Of a DNA stretch of 64,000 bases, positions 9,365 to 18,373 are shown in pieces. The stretch spans positions 1-64,000 of the forward strand of contig JAFOXR010000012.1 of assembly GCA_017391675.1 (NCBI GenBank), written 5' to 3'. A model generated the notes under the pieces. It had not been told where the DNA came from, ran no database searches, and saw only the letters and a program-made list of their open reading frames with translations. Numbering within the stretch: position 1 is the first letter of the stretch; the number at the start of each line of letters is the position of its first letter. The stretch comes from Muribaculaceae bacterium. Its GTDB lineage: Bacteria > Bacteroidota > Bacteroidia > Bacteroidales > Muribaculaceae. The position numbers were made by a program, and so were the translations under genes.

Positions 9365-9414
9365 TTTACATTTTCATATTCCTCTCTATATTATACCAAT
9401 ATGGTAAAAATAGC

Positions 9415-9422
9415 TATATTTG
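9415..9422 (+). promoter_or_regulatory. Bacteroidetes -7 element very close to a start codon
   Basis: TATATTTG ends only four bases before the ATG at 9427. Transcription would begin at or next to the start codon, so the DUF5106 lipoprotein mRNA may be leaderless. Confidence 0.6.
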
Positions 9423-9426
9423 TAAC

Positions 9427-10317
9427 ATGAAAAAGTTACTCCTATTTATCTCGATAATCATAGCCGTTGCTTCTTGCAGCAACTCAGGAAACAAAGCAGG
9501 CAACAGTCATCAAGGAATACAGATACCTGAAGCTGACAAGAAGGCTCATCTCATGAACATGGCCAACGGATTCTGGTATGGAATTGACTTCTCCGACAGT
9601 ACTCTGTTTGAACAGGAACAGCAATTTATGCCTGCATTCGCTCAATGGGCCGACATGGCACTGGCTTTATACTATGAATATGGCGAAATAGTGAGCAAAA
9701 CGCCTGTAGAGCTAACCATGAATAACAGCAAAGCATTGGTTTGGCTGATGAATATAGCCGATGAATGTTTTCGAAATCCTAATTCGCCCTTCCGTTGCGA
9801 AGAGCTGTACATACCCATGCTAGAAGCTGCAATCAACAGCAATGCTGATGATTTATATAAAGAGGTGTACCAGGAGAGACTGGCCAAAGCCCTTAAGAAC
9901 CGCAAAGGTACTGCGGCTGCCGATTTCTCTTATATCACCGAGAACGGCGAAACGGGAACGCTGCACGGCATTCACGCCAAGCATACTATCCTGTATTTCT
10001 TTAACCCCGATTGTCACGACTGCGCAAGAGTGAGCGAAATCATAGGCAATGACTCCACTATTAGGGAAATGGCAGGTTCTAAACAATTAAGCGTTCTTGC
10101 CTTGTACCCCGACAAAGACATGACCGCCTGGAACAAGCACTTCGGAAAGTGGCCTAAAGAATGGATTACAGCCAGATATGCCGACCTGGCAGAAAAAGAG
10201 AAATATGATCTTCCTGCAATCCCGAACATTTATCTGCTTGACGAAAATAAAACCGTTGTGCTGAAGGACGCAGCTATCGAAGAAATCATTGACCACCTGA
10301 ACTCTCGCACAAAATAA
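9427..10317 (+). CDS. DUF5106-type lipoprotein with thioredoxin-like domain
   Basis: The 296-residue protein opens with a lipoprotein signal (hydrophobic residues 3-14, lipobox VASC near 17). The first half is a helical DUF5106-like region. The second half is a thioredoxin-like domain with the redox motif C-H-D-C in FFNPDCHDCAR and a cis-proline-like segment LPAIPNIYLLD. It should work as a membrane-anchored disulfide oxidoreductase in the periplasm, as related TlpA/ResA-like proteins do. The ATG lies directly behind a TATATTTG element. Confidence 0.82.
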   Translation: MKKLLLFISIIIAVASCSNSGNKAGNSHQGIQIPEADKKAHLMNMANGFWYGIDFSDSTLFEQEQQFMPAFAQWADMALALYYEYGEIVSKTPVELTMNNSKALVWLMNIADECFRNPNSPFRCEELYIPMLEAAINSNADDLYKEVYQERLAKALKNRKGTAAADFSYITENGETGTLHGIHAKHTILYFFNPDCHDCARVSEIIGNDSTIREMAGSKQLSVLALYPDKDMTAWNKHFGKWPKEWITARYADLAEKEKYDLPAIPNIYLLDENKTVVLKDAAIEEIIDHLNSRTK

Positions 10318-10318
10318 A

Positions 10319-11005
10319 TCACTTGCAACCCATAGGTACCGGTTCTACAAGCGACATCAAGCGAAGAATCTGCCCTTTTCTCTTTATAATATAGGAAGAA
10401 GGCCGAGCTGAATCAAACTTTAACGGATTGGGAAGAGTTGCGGCTATAAGAGCACATTCGCCACGGCTTAGTTTAGAGGCCTTTTTCCCGAATTTCTCCT
10501 GAGCAACAGCCTCCACACCATAGATGCCGTCACCCATTTCAATGGAATTGAGGTAAATTTCCATTATCCGTTCCTTGCCCCAAAGCAATTCTATAAGTAC
10601 AGTAAAATAGGCTTCCAGACCTTTCCTCACGAAACCTCCGCCATTCCACAAGAATACATTCTTTGCCGTTTGCTGCGAAATGGTACTGGCACCTCTGTTA
10701 CGCTTGCCCCTTTTTGCTTCGTCTATAGCCTTCTCTATCTGGTCCAGATCAAAGCCGTTATGCGACATGAACAAATTATCCTCGCTAGCCACTACCGCTT
10801 GCGGCATGTTATGAGTGATTTCATCTATCGGCACCCATTTGTGTTTCATTCTGTATTCCTCACCAGCATTGTTCTGCTCTACAAGGCGAATGACCATAAG
10901 CGGAGTTATGTACACAGGCACATAACGATATAGAACCACTGCCAGAATAGTGGAGCCAAAAAACAATATGAGTATTTTCTTCAGTATATTCCAGATAAAT
11001 CCCAT
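10319..11005 (-). CDS. mtgA: Monofunctional peptidoglycan glycosyltransferase
   Basis: The 228-residue protein has one N-terminal membrane segment (about 8-30) and a family 51 glycosyltransferase domain. The catalytic glutamate is E75 in the ASEDNLF motif, followed by [12 protein letters not shown] and a [13 protein letters not shown] motif. It polymerises lipid II into glycan strands at the periplasmic face of the inner membrane and lacks a transpeptidase domain. It is the last gene of the leftward RsmI-MBL-MtgA run (18-base gap). Its stop lies one base from the convergent DUF5106 gene stop. Confidence 0.93.
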   Translation of the reverse strand: MGFIWNILKKILILFFGSTILAVVLYRYVPVYITPLMVIRLVEQNNAGEEYRMKHKWVPIDEITHNMPQAVVASEDNLFMSHNGFDLDQIEKAIDEAKRGKRNRGASTISQQTAKNVFLWNGGGFVRKGLEAYFTVLIELLWGKERIMEIYLNSIEMGDGIYGVEAVAQEKFGKKASKLSRGECALIAATLPNPLKFDSARPSSYIIKRKGQILRLMSLVEPVPMGCK

Positions 11006-11023
11006 AGCTTGAGATTAAGCAGA

Positions 11024-12055
11024 TTATTCACCGCGACGCAACACAAACCATGGCGAACATTCATAACGAGGTAACGCCATAAGCTGTATATCCTTGCCTC
11101 TATCCTCTAGCGTACCCATAGCATCGCCCACTGTCACGCCGCGCGATTCCAATGCACTGCGCACAGCATCAATAGCCTTTTCGGGGGTATTATTGTCGTT
11201 GCTTAGATGGCACAAGAAAATATTCTTGAGTTTTGAAGTATACATTTCACCCACAAACTTTGCCGTATCGGCATTGTCAAGATGACCGGTAGTTGTCTTT
11301 ATGCGGTTCTTGAGATATTCAGGATAAGTACCGTTTTCCAGCATTTCCAAATCGTAATTAGCCTCTATCATAAGGAAATCGGCTTGTGTCATATAGTGGC
11401 GCGCACGCTCTGTCACCTCACCAAGGTCGGTAGCAATAGCAAATTTATTCTCACCATACTCCACAAAGAATCCTGCATTGTCAAATCCGTCATGAGGCAC
11501 TTCAAAAGCCGTAATCGTCAAATCGCCAAGTTTGAATGGAATTTCCTTAAAAATCGGCTGATGATATTCCTTTATGCGTCGTGACACATTATGGCGTTTC
11601 AGGATTCCATTCAATACGCGGTTTGTGCAATAGATGCGTATGTGCTTATACTTGCGGGCTATTGCATAGGCATAGCGAATGTGATCGCCATGATCGTGGG
11701 TGAGGCACACGCCATAGACCTGATCGGGGCGCACTCCGTTGGCCTTAAGGGTTTCAAACACACTGGCATGGTCCACTCCGGCATCGATAATGATACCGCC
11801 TTTTTCAGTACCCAAATAGGCACAGTTTCCGCTGCTGCCACTCCCGAAACTGATAAAGCGAAACGAGGGTGCAGCTTTTACTGATGTCAATGCCGAGAAC
11901 GCCTGCGCGTCATCTTCGGCTACTTTTTTCTCTTCGGTTGGAGCCTTTGCTGGCTTAACCTCAAAATCGGCAATAACCTCTTTTTCTACAGACTTTTCTT
12001 CTGCGAAAAGATTATATTGCGCTCCTGAATTTATGTTTTTATATCTAGTCATCAT
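11024..12055 (-). CDS. MBL-fold metallohydrolase (YycJ/WalJ-like) with N-terminal extension
   Basis: The 343-residue protein has a metallo-beta-lactamase domain from about residue 66, beginning FGSGSSGNC, with zinc motif HDHGDH at 120-125, then an EANYD and a C-terminal LCHLSNDNN motif. This pattern is typical of YycJ/WalJ-type cytoplasmic hydrolases or nucleases. The first 60 or so residues are a charged, Glu/Lys/Ala-rich extension not found in the core family. It overlaps the RsmI-family gene by four bases (ATGA). A second ATG lies one codon downstream. Confidence 0.85.
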   Translation of the reverse strand: MMTRYKNINSGAQYNLFAEEKSVEKEVIADFEVKPAKAPTEEKKVAEDDAQAFSALTSVKAAPSFRFISFGSGSSGNCAYLGTEKGGIIIDAGVDHASVFETLKANGVRPDQVYGVCLTHDHGDHIRYAYAIARKYKHIRIYCTNRVLNGILKRHNVSRRIKEYHQPIFKEIPFKLGDLTITAFEVPHDGFDNAGFFVEYGENKFAIATDLGEVTERARHYMTQADFLMIEANYDLEMLENGTYPEYLKNRIKTTTGHLDNADTAKFVGEMYTSKLKNIFLCHLSNDNNTPEKAIDAVRSALESRGVTVGDAMGTLEDRGKDIQLMALPRYECSPWFVLRRGE

Positions 12056-12759
12056 TTATAAAGCAAGAAAATAGTGGGAACCTTGTCGTAGTCATACTTT
12101 GCCTTGCCCCACTCTGCCACTCCACGGGTGACGATACTTTCTTGCGCGCCAGTGATGTCGCTTGCCACACACAACTTAAGATGCTTTGGCAATGTGCGCG
12201 CCATCTCGGCTATTAATTTGTTATTGCGGTAAGGTGTCTCGATAAACACCTGAGTCTGGTCGTTAACACGGATATTGAACTCCATGTCCTTGAACTTCTT
12301 TGCCCGAGCCGATGCATCTATTGGCAGATAGCCCAAGAACGCAAAGCTCTGTCCATTAAATCCAGAACCCATTACCGACATAAGAATACTTGATGGTCCA
12401 ACCAACGGCACTACCTTCAGCGACCTGCGCTGTGCTATCGCTACCACATCGGCTCCGGGATCGGCTATTGCAGGACAACCGGCTTCCGAAATCACACCCA
12501 TGGGCAGCCCTTGCTCCAAAGGAGCTAAATAGCCCGATATCTCCTCTGCCTTTGTGTGACGGTTCAGTTCATAGAAAGAGAGCGTGTCTATATCAATATC
12601 ACGGTCACACTTTTTCAAAAATCGGCGCGCCGAACGCACATTTTCCACGATGAAATGCTTGATTTCTTTCACTATTTCAATATTCCGGGCAGGAATCACC
12701 GCGCTGAGTTCTCCTTCACTCAACGGCACTGGAATCAAATATAGTGCAGCCTCTAGCAT
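12052..12759 (-). CDS. RsmI-family SAM-dependent 16S rRNA methyltransferase
   Basis: The 235-residue protein belongs to the tetrapyrrole-methylase fold. Motif SEAGCPAIADPG at 91-102 and the GPSSILMSVMGSGF segment correspond to RsmI, which methylates the ribose of C1402 in 16S rRNA. The N-terminus (LYLIPVPL) lacks the usual LYVVATPIGN and fits the shorter Bacteroidetes variant of the family, so the exact substrate is inferred. It is the first gene of an operon with the MBL hydrolase and MtgA. Confidence 0.8.
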   Translation of the reverse strand: MLEAALYLIPVPLSEGELSAVIPARNIEIVKEIKHFIVENVRSARRFLKKCDRDIDIDTLSFYELNRHTKAEEISGYLAPLEQGLPMGVISEAGCPAIADPGADVVAIAQRRSLKVVPLVGPSSILMSVMGSGFNGQSFAFLGYLPIDASARAKKFKDMEFNIRVNDQTQVFIETPYRNNKLIAEMARTLPKHLKLCVASDITGAQESIVTRGVAEWGKAKYDYDKVPTIFLLYK

Positions 12760-12838
12760 ATTCTATTGTTTTAACGGGAAAATCGGCATTCTGGCCTAGC
12801 ATATGACACCATACACACCTTGTATTCCTAATTTATTA

Positions 12839-12846
12839 CAAAATTA
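12839..12846 (-). promoter_or_regulatory. Probable promoter of the rsmI-like/MBL/mtgA operon
   Basis: Minus-strand TAATTTTG matches TAnnTTTG, with a GTTG (12867-12870) 20 bases upstream as -33 element. The leader would be about 75 bases. Confidence 0.5.
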
Positions 12847-12911
12847 CAACCTTTGAACCAATCATGCAACTTTTTCTTTATGCCGTTCTTTCTTTCTGCG
12901 CACAATATGTG

Positions 12912-12919
12912 TATCTTTG
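12912..12919 (+). promoter_or_regulatory. -7 element of the RsmF-like gene
   Basis: TATCTTTG lies 29 bases before the ATG at 12949. No clear -33 TTTG is visible. Confidence 0.6.
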
Positions 12920-12948
12920 CGTAGAAATAACCGAAGAGATATAACAAT

Positions 12949-14349
12949 ATGGCACTTCCCGAGCTATTCATTAAGCAAATAAACGAGCTTCTTCCCGAGA
13001 ATGAAGCAAAGGACCTCATTTCAGCCCTTGGCGAAAGCGAACCCTCCGTATCGGTTCGTGTCAATGCCGAAAAATGCAATCACACGAAATTGCATTCCAC
13101 CTCCGTGCCATGGTGCAATCTCGGTTTCCACCTGGAAGAACGGCCGCAATTCACATTTGACCCTATGCTGCACAGCGGCTGCTACTATGTACAGGACGCT
13201 TCTTCAATGTTTCTGGCTCATGCCATCGATAAACTGGTTGACAAGTCGGCTCCAGTCAAATATCTCGACCTTTGTGCAGCACCTGGAGGGAAAACAACTA
13301 CAGCTATTGGAGCACTTCCTAAAGGTTCGCTCGTCGTAGCAAACGAAATCATGAGCGGCAGAGCTCAGATTCTTCGCGAGAACATAATCAAATGGGGAAG
13401 TCCTTATTGCGTGGTTACCAACAACGATTCAGCCGCCTATTCCAGACTTACCGAATTCTTCGACATCATTGCTGCCGATGTGCCATGCAGCGGTGAAGGT
13501 ATGATGAGAAAAGACGAGGAAGCTGTTACGCAATGGACTCCGGTGCTCGTAAAAGAATGTGCTGAGCGACAACGAGAAATTGTCGATAACGCATGGCAAG
13601 CACTTCGCCCTGGCGGCATTCTCATTTACAGCACCTGCACTTTCAACCGGCCAGAGAATGAAGACATCATAGAATATCTTGTGAATGAACTTGAAGCTGA
13701 AAGCCTTGACTTGCAAGTGCCAGAAGAATGGAACATATATCCGTCTATCAATTCGGCCACACACGGCTACCATTTCTTCCCTCACCGCACACGAGGGGAA
13801 GGACTTTTCCTCGCTGCAGTAAGAAAACCAGCCACTAGCACTGGAAATGCTCATAAGTTGCTAAACAAGAAAAAGAACAGCAAGAAAGGCAAAGCGTTGC
13901 CCATTCCCGCCGAACTGAAAAAATGGATTTCGGCAGACTGCAGTTTTCAGATAGTTTCCAACGGGGACTCATTCAACGCGATTCCGGCTGAATTTACCGA
14001 TGAAATCGGCTTTTTACAAGAATCTCTTAAAGTGATTTATTGCGGCTGCGACATTGCAAATTCTAAAGGTAAAGACTTGATTCCTGCACATGCGCTAGCT
14101 ATTAGCACATGCATCAACAAAGACTTGTTCCCATGCTACGAAGCCGACTATGCCACAGCTATAGCCTATCTGCGCGGCGAAACGATAACCATTGATGCGC
14201 CTCGCGGTTATGTAATGATAGCATACAATGGGCACACCCTAGGTTTCGTGAAGAATCTCGGCAACAGAGCAAACAACCTCTACCCCAAAGAATGGCGCAT
14301 CAAGAGCACACATATACCCTCAACTCCACCGCAAGTAATAATAAAATAG
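12949..14349 (+). CDS. rRNA cytosine-C5 methyltransferase (RsmF/RsmB-like)
   Basis: The 466-residue protein has an NOL1/NOP2/Sun methyltransferase core. SAM motif LDLCAAPGGKT is at 106-116, motif IV DVPCSGEGMMRK contains C180, and motif VI YSTCTFN contains C230, the catalytic cysteine. A Lys-rich linker (about 300-315) leads to a C-terminal RsmF-type RNA-binding domain with a GYVMIAYNGHTLGF segment. RsmF makes m5C1407 in 16S rRNA; which cytosine this protein modifies cannot be told from sequence. Single gene with its own TATCTTTG promoter. Confidence 0.88.
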   Translation: MALPELFIKQINELLPENEAKDLISALGESEPSVSVRVNAEKCNHTKLHSTSVPWCNLGFHLEERPQFTFDPMLHSGCYYVQDASSMFLAHAIDKLVDKSAPVKYLDLCAAPGGKTTTAIGALPKGSLVVANEIMSGRAQILRENIIKWGSPYCVVTNNDSAAYSRLTEFFDIIAADVPCSGEGMMRKDEEAVTQWTPVLVKECAERQREIVDNAWQALRPGGILIYSTCTFNRPENEDIIEYLVNELEAESLDLQVPEEWNIYPSINSATHGYHFFPHRTRGEGLFLAAVRKPATSTGNAHKLLNKKKNSKKGKALPIPAELKKWISADCSFQIVSNGDSFNAIPAEFTDEIGFLQESLKVIYCGCDIANSKGKDLIPAHALAISTCINKDLFPCYEADYATAIAYLRGETITIDAPRGYVMIAYNGHTLGFVKNLGNRANNLYPKEWRIKSTHIPSTPPQVIIK

Positions 14350-14355
14350 TTGGTG

Positions 14356-16230
14356 CTACAATTTTCGCAATACTAATTTAGAAGAATAGCAATCATTCAT
14401 TGCATTTATAAGAATGTTATATTCATGAACTTTGTTTCTGTCATAAAGACCTGATTTAAGAGTAAATTCATGAATAATAATAATTGAACCATTCGTTTGC
14501 CTAACTTCAGCTTTTATTTTACCAAAAACATTTTCCAACTCAATATTTTTAGGTAATGATTCAATAATTATATTTTCTGGTAATGATAATGAAATTGTAT
14601 CACATTGGCTAAAACCATATTTAACATCAATATCTGAAGTTCTTTCTTTACTAATCCTATTAAATTGATACCTGAATGGATTCGCTTGAACAAAATATCT
14701 ATTACCTGTCTTTGTTCCATACTTATAAGCATCAGCTCCGATATTTATTTTAATTTTCGGACATTTATCTCCAGATTTTTCAACATGAGTATCAGTTATA
14801 ATAATATTCGGGATTGAAACTCGCTTAAGAAACTCATTCTCAATATCGTCATTATTCAACCCTGCTATAATATCATATTCTCCCATTGAGCAAGTACGAT
14901 TAATCTCAAAATTTGTGCTACCGTCAGATTTTATTGAAATATTAATAGCTTGACAATCTTTATTTAAACTATCAGGAGATTCAGGCAATGTTTCAACACA
15001 TGTTCTATCACCATCAATTACAACTGCATCATGTCCATTTATTTGATTATGAATAAAACCAAAAGGTAATTCGGAATTGGTACATTCCAACCACAATATT
15101 TCCTTTCCCAAAATCACTTTAAGTATAGCATGATCAGTGGTGGCAAGTGTCACACTGTTTTTGTCCAGTTGTTTGTTTTTAGTACTGATGAAAGCCAGAT
15201 TGGATTTTATTCCGATTTCTTTTAGCATGCTATAAAGAAAAAATGATAAGGCCTTGCAGTCTCCGAATTTAGTGTTATAAACCTCTGTTGCGCTCATTGG
15301 CTGAATGCCACCTATCCCTACTTGAATGCTAACATAACGACAATTCTTGCACATATATTCATATAACAGTTTCACTTTTTCCCTGTTGGATGTTAGGGTA
15401 TCGGTAATCTCGTGCACCTTGTTTTTTAAATCTATCGGCAATACATCTCTCTCTTTAATTATAGAATCAAACCAAATGCCAAAATTACCCCATGTGTCAA
15501 AACATGCTATTTTATTATCATATTCACACTTCATTGGAGTAACATACATTTCGCTGCTTATCTGAGGTATATATCGGTCTGCTATAACAGCAGGCACACC
15601 TTTAATCTCCCATTGATAACTTTCAAGATTTGATTCTGAAGGTATTTTTCTTTTGCTCAACACTCGCCCCTTGTATATAACATCAAAATCAACACCCAAA
15701 GGAACATTAAGGATATAGGACGCATATTGAACCGAGATTCCTCCTTGATTTGGGACAGCATCAAAAACGGGATAACTAGCAATAAAATCTTGTAAGGTCT
15801 TCTTGTATTCATATTCAATTGTACAAGGAAGTGCATATGCTGGTAGTGTTATATAATAATGCGCCACATCTGTTGCAAGATGAGATGATATCTCGCTATA
15901 TTTAAGATCTGATTTCTTAAAACTTCTTATCAATTTACCTTCGCGATCATAAACTCTAGCTGAAAACGATTTTAGTGATTCAAATTTTGATACCGCTGTT
16001 ATAAATGATAGAGCACCAAGCCCATAATCATCTAATACAGTAATTGCTTTTTTATACTCTACTTCAGCTCTAGTCAACGATTTAACCGTAACATCATATT
16101 CCACATGACGCATAACTAAATGACTGCCATGCAGCAATGAATCCGGTATATTAGAGACTGCATACTCTTGTGATAAAGATTTTACAAAAGCACAACATAA
16201 TACAATTACAAATAACAATAATCTTTTCAT
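14356..16230 (-). CDS. Exported DUF3857 + transglutaminase-like protein, active-site type
   Basis: The 624-residue protein has a signal peptide (about 1-20), an N-terminal DUF3857 beta domain (about 25-230) and a transglutaminase-like domain. The catalytic cysteine is present (C325 in FGDCKAL), as is the histidine (H367 in TTDHAILK). The third position is glutamate in WLECTNS rather than the usual aspartate, as often in this subfamily. Function is not established; periplasmic peptide cleavage or crosslinking is possible. It lies 6 bases downstream of a paralogue that lacks the catalytic residues. Confidence 0.82.
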   Translation of the reverse strand: MKRLLLFVIVLCCAFVKSLSQEYAVSNIPDSLLHGSHLVMRHVEYDVTVKSLTRAEVEYKKAITVLDDYGLGALSFITAVSKFESLKSFSARVYDREGKLIRSFKKSDLKYSEISSHLATDVAHYYITLPAYALPCTIEYEYKKTLQDFIASYPVFDAVPNQGGISVQYASYILNVPLGVDFDVIYKGRVLSKRKIPSESNLESYQWEIKGVPAVIADRYIPQISSEMYVTPMKCEYDNKIACFDTWGNFGIWFDSIIKERDVLPIDLKNKVHEITDTLTSNREKVKLLYEYMCKNCRYVSIQVGIGGIQPMSATEVYNTKFGDCKALSFFLYSMLKEIGIKSNLAFISTKNKQLDKNSVTLATTDHAILKVILGKEILWLECTNSELPFGFIHNQINGHDAVVIDGDRTCVETLPESPDSLNKDCQAINISIKSDGSTNFEINRTCSMGEYDIIAGLNNDDIENEFLKRVSIPNIIITDTHVEKSGDKCPKIKINIGADAYKYGTKTGNRYFVQANPFRYQFNRISKERTSDIDVKYGFSQCDTISLSLPENIIIESLPKNIELENVFGKIKAEVRQTNGSIIIIHEFTLKSGLYDRNKVHEYNILINAMNDCYSSKLVLRKL

Positions 16231-16236
16231 ATGCTG

Positions 16237-18189
16237 CTAGATTCGTTTAAATACAATTTGACTTGTAGCAAATTCTGTCAACAAATCAAAGAAGCCACTT
16301 ATATTTGGTATGAAATCTTGATGAATATAAATCTCATTTTCTTGAATGTCCATAATGATTGAGATCTTTCCTTTCCCATCATCTTTTGTATAGTATGATA
16401 AAGACAAGGCTCCATTACAAGCTGTTATTTTACTGTTCTCGGGTGTTTCAACAAGTTTGTAACCATTTGGAATCTCAACTTCAGTAATGAATTTGTATGT
16501 ACCTCGGTAAGGGAACTCTACAGGCATAGTGCGATTACCCCCTTTAAAGGGATTATCAGTCATTATTGGGAATGGGAACGAACTAATATATAGCATACTA
16601 TCGGCAACTATGACATCTTTAGAGAACGATATGATTTCAGAACTTCGTAATGACATACGATTGTGAACATTTATGCTATCAATTTCAACTTCATACTTTT
16701 TTTCAACCGCTTCACAGTATTCCGAATTGTCTTTGCAATTGTCATAATTGGCATTAAATGTATACACAAATTGATTTGAATAAGCATTAGTACAAGTGCC
16801 TTTTAATTTTCCGTCACTTGAAATCTTTGCTTTTACATAACTTGTCATATTGTTTTTCACCAGTTTTGTCAAGTCAATCCATTCCCCCAAGCCATTGGGG
16901 TCGTAAAGTCTTGCTCTATCAACAAGCAAATTAGTAGGCAGCACATTATAATTTGAAAAAATACTAGCCCCATCTAAATAAACATGGGAACCGTTTGGCA
17001 GATTAACTCTAATGATAAATGTTTCTATTTTATCTTGAGAGGCATGAGTGAGAGGCAAACGCCCCTGTTCTCTTGTAGACATCAACACCGCCGACACATT
17101 ATACCCTGCATCTCTCAAAGCCCCGGCTAACACAAAATTCTTATCAGCACTACTACCCGCTCCATCTTTTACCACTTTAGAAATATTCTCCGATAAAAAA
17201 CGACGCGTTCCATCCCATTTTATTTTGTTCTGAACAAGTCTTAATATTTGAGTTATACGCTCTCTGTCATTACCTTCGGTCTTTGCAATAATTTCTGCGA
17301 CCTCAGCTTTATATGGATTTTTTGTTTTGAATTGAGAATTAAACTCACTATTTTTTATTGCATTATTTACATCCGCCCAATCCACCGAGAAATTTTTCTT
17401 ATACATAGGCATGTCAATTGCAGTTATTTCATAATCAATACCTGCACGATGATCATTTATACACCACACATAAGGCTCTTTTTTTAGTGCAGGCATATCT
17501 GAAATAGAAAATTTCATAACCTCATTGGCATAACTTATGTCTGTTCCCGGTATAGTTATATTTTCTACATCTCTTACAAGATTTAGTCTTTCATGCTGCT
17601 TCAGATTGGAGTTAAATCTAAAATACTCTGGAATAGAGACTTCCATATAACTTGATTTTATAGGAATATGGGTTTGAAAATAAAGTACAGGAACATTATA
17701 AATATAATCAGAAGTAATCTTATACTTGTATTCTATCACAGTTCCCGCTTTTACTTGAGGAATAGAGAATTTGCGACGATACCTTGATTCGGACAGTTTC
17801 TCAGTCGTCATGTATTTTTTATCCAATGACGCTTTAACAATTTTTCCATTTTCTATATTATATGATGTAGCATTGAATCCAGAAATATATTCTTTCAAAT
17901 GCGGTGTTTCATAATAATAAAATTCCACATCTCCCCACTCTTTTCCTGCTTCTTTTAAAATTTTTATTTTCCGCGACACCTCTGTTACTAGCTTAAAGTC
18001 ATTAACATTTATGCTATAGTATACCAGAATCTTTTCATTTAACACAACCGCATCGGCCTCAGTGTCTTTATCGTATGTACTCATTTCAATTTCTTCCTTA
18101 GAAACTTTGCCGAACTTATACCCTTGAGCAAAAACATGTAATGGAGTAAGGCCAAATAACAATACCAAAATAGTAACCACTGTTTTCAT
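16237..18189 (-). CDS. Exported DUF3857 protein with degenerate transglutaminase domain
   Basis: Starting at the ATG at 18189 (MKTVVTILVL) gives 650 residues with a clean signal peptide ending at VFAQ. The frame is open to 18291, but that stretch contains the promoter. Domains: DUF3857 (about 50-250), transglutaminase-like (about 290-430) and a C-terminal DUF3858-like beta region. The expected GDCKDK motif reads GSSADK, so the nucleophile position is S347, and the usual histidine motif is replaced by IETFIIRV. It should be a non-catalytic partner or binding protein. First gene of a two-gene operon with the active paralogue downstream. Confidence 0.8.
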   Translation of the reverse strand: MKTVVTILVLLFGLTPLHVFAQGYKFGKVSKEEIEMSTYDKDTEADAVVLNEKILVYYSINVNDFKLVTEVSRKIKILKEAGKEWGDVEFYYYETPHLKEYISGFNATSYNIENGKIVKASLDKKYMTTEKLSESRYRRKFSIPQVKAGTVIEYKYKITSDYIYNVPVLYFQTHIPIKSSYMEVSIPEYFRFNSNLKQHERLNLVRDVENITIPGTDISYANEVMKFSISDMPALKKEPYVWCINDHRAGIDYEITAIDMPMYKKNFSVDWADVNNAIKNSEFNSQFKTKNPYKAEVAEIIAKTEGNDRERITQILRLVQNKIKWDGTRRFLSENISKVVKDGAGSSADKNFVLAGALRDAGYNVSAVLMSTREQGRLPLTHASQDKIETFIIRVNLPNGSHVYLDGASIFSNYNVLPTNLLVDRARLYDPNGLGEWIDLTKLVKNNMTSYVKAKISSDGKLKGTCTNAYSNQFVYTFNANYDNCKDNSEYCEAVEKKYEVEIDSINVHNRMSLRSSEIISFSKDVIVADSMLYISSFPFPIMTDNPFKGGNRTMPVEFPYRGTYKFITEVEIPNGYKLVETPENSKITACNGALSLSYYTKDDGKGKISIIMDIQENEIYIHQDFIPNISGFFDLLTEFATSQIVFKRI

Positions 18190-18219
18190 GTGACTTGAAT
18201 TTATAATGTTAATAATGTA

Positions 18220-18250
18220 CAAATATAAGAATATGCCTAAAAAAAACAAA
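18220..18250 (-). promoter_or_regulatory. Near-consensus promoter of the DUF3857 pair
   Basis: Minus-strand TTTG (18247-18250) and TATATTTG (18220-18227) are 19 bases apart, matching the Bacteroidetes -33/-7 layout. The -7 element lies inside the long open frame and so supports the downstream start at 18189. Confidence 0.75.
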
Positions 18251-18324
18251 GTTTCACACAAAAAATATTCATACGGCAGATTAATACACAACCTTTAATG
18301 AATATGCTGAAATAATCATAATAC

Positions 18325-18352
18325 ATAAAAAAAGCGATGCAATGCATCGCTT
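18325..18352 (-). terminator. Terminator of the branching enzyme gene
   Basis: An eight-base stem AAGCGATG/CATCGCTT (18332-18339 with 18345-18352) is followed, reading leftward, by a run of Ts (A run at 18327-18333 on the plus strand). It lies 22 bases past the glgB stop. Confidence 0.85.
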
Positions 18353-18373
18353 CAATAAACATTATATTTCTTA

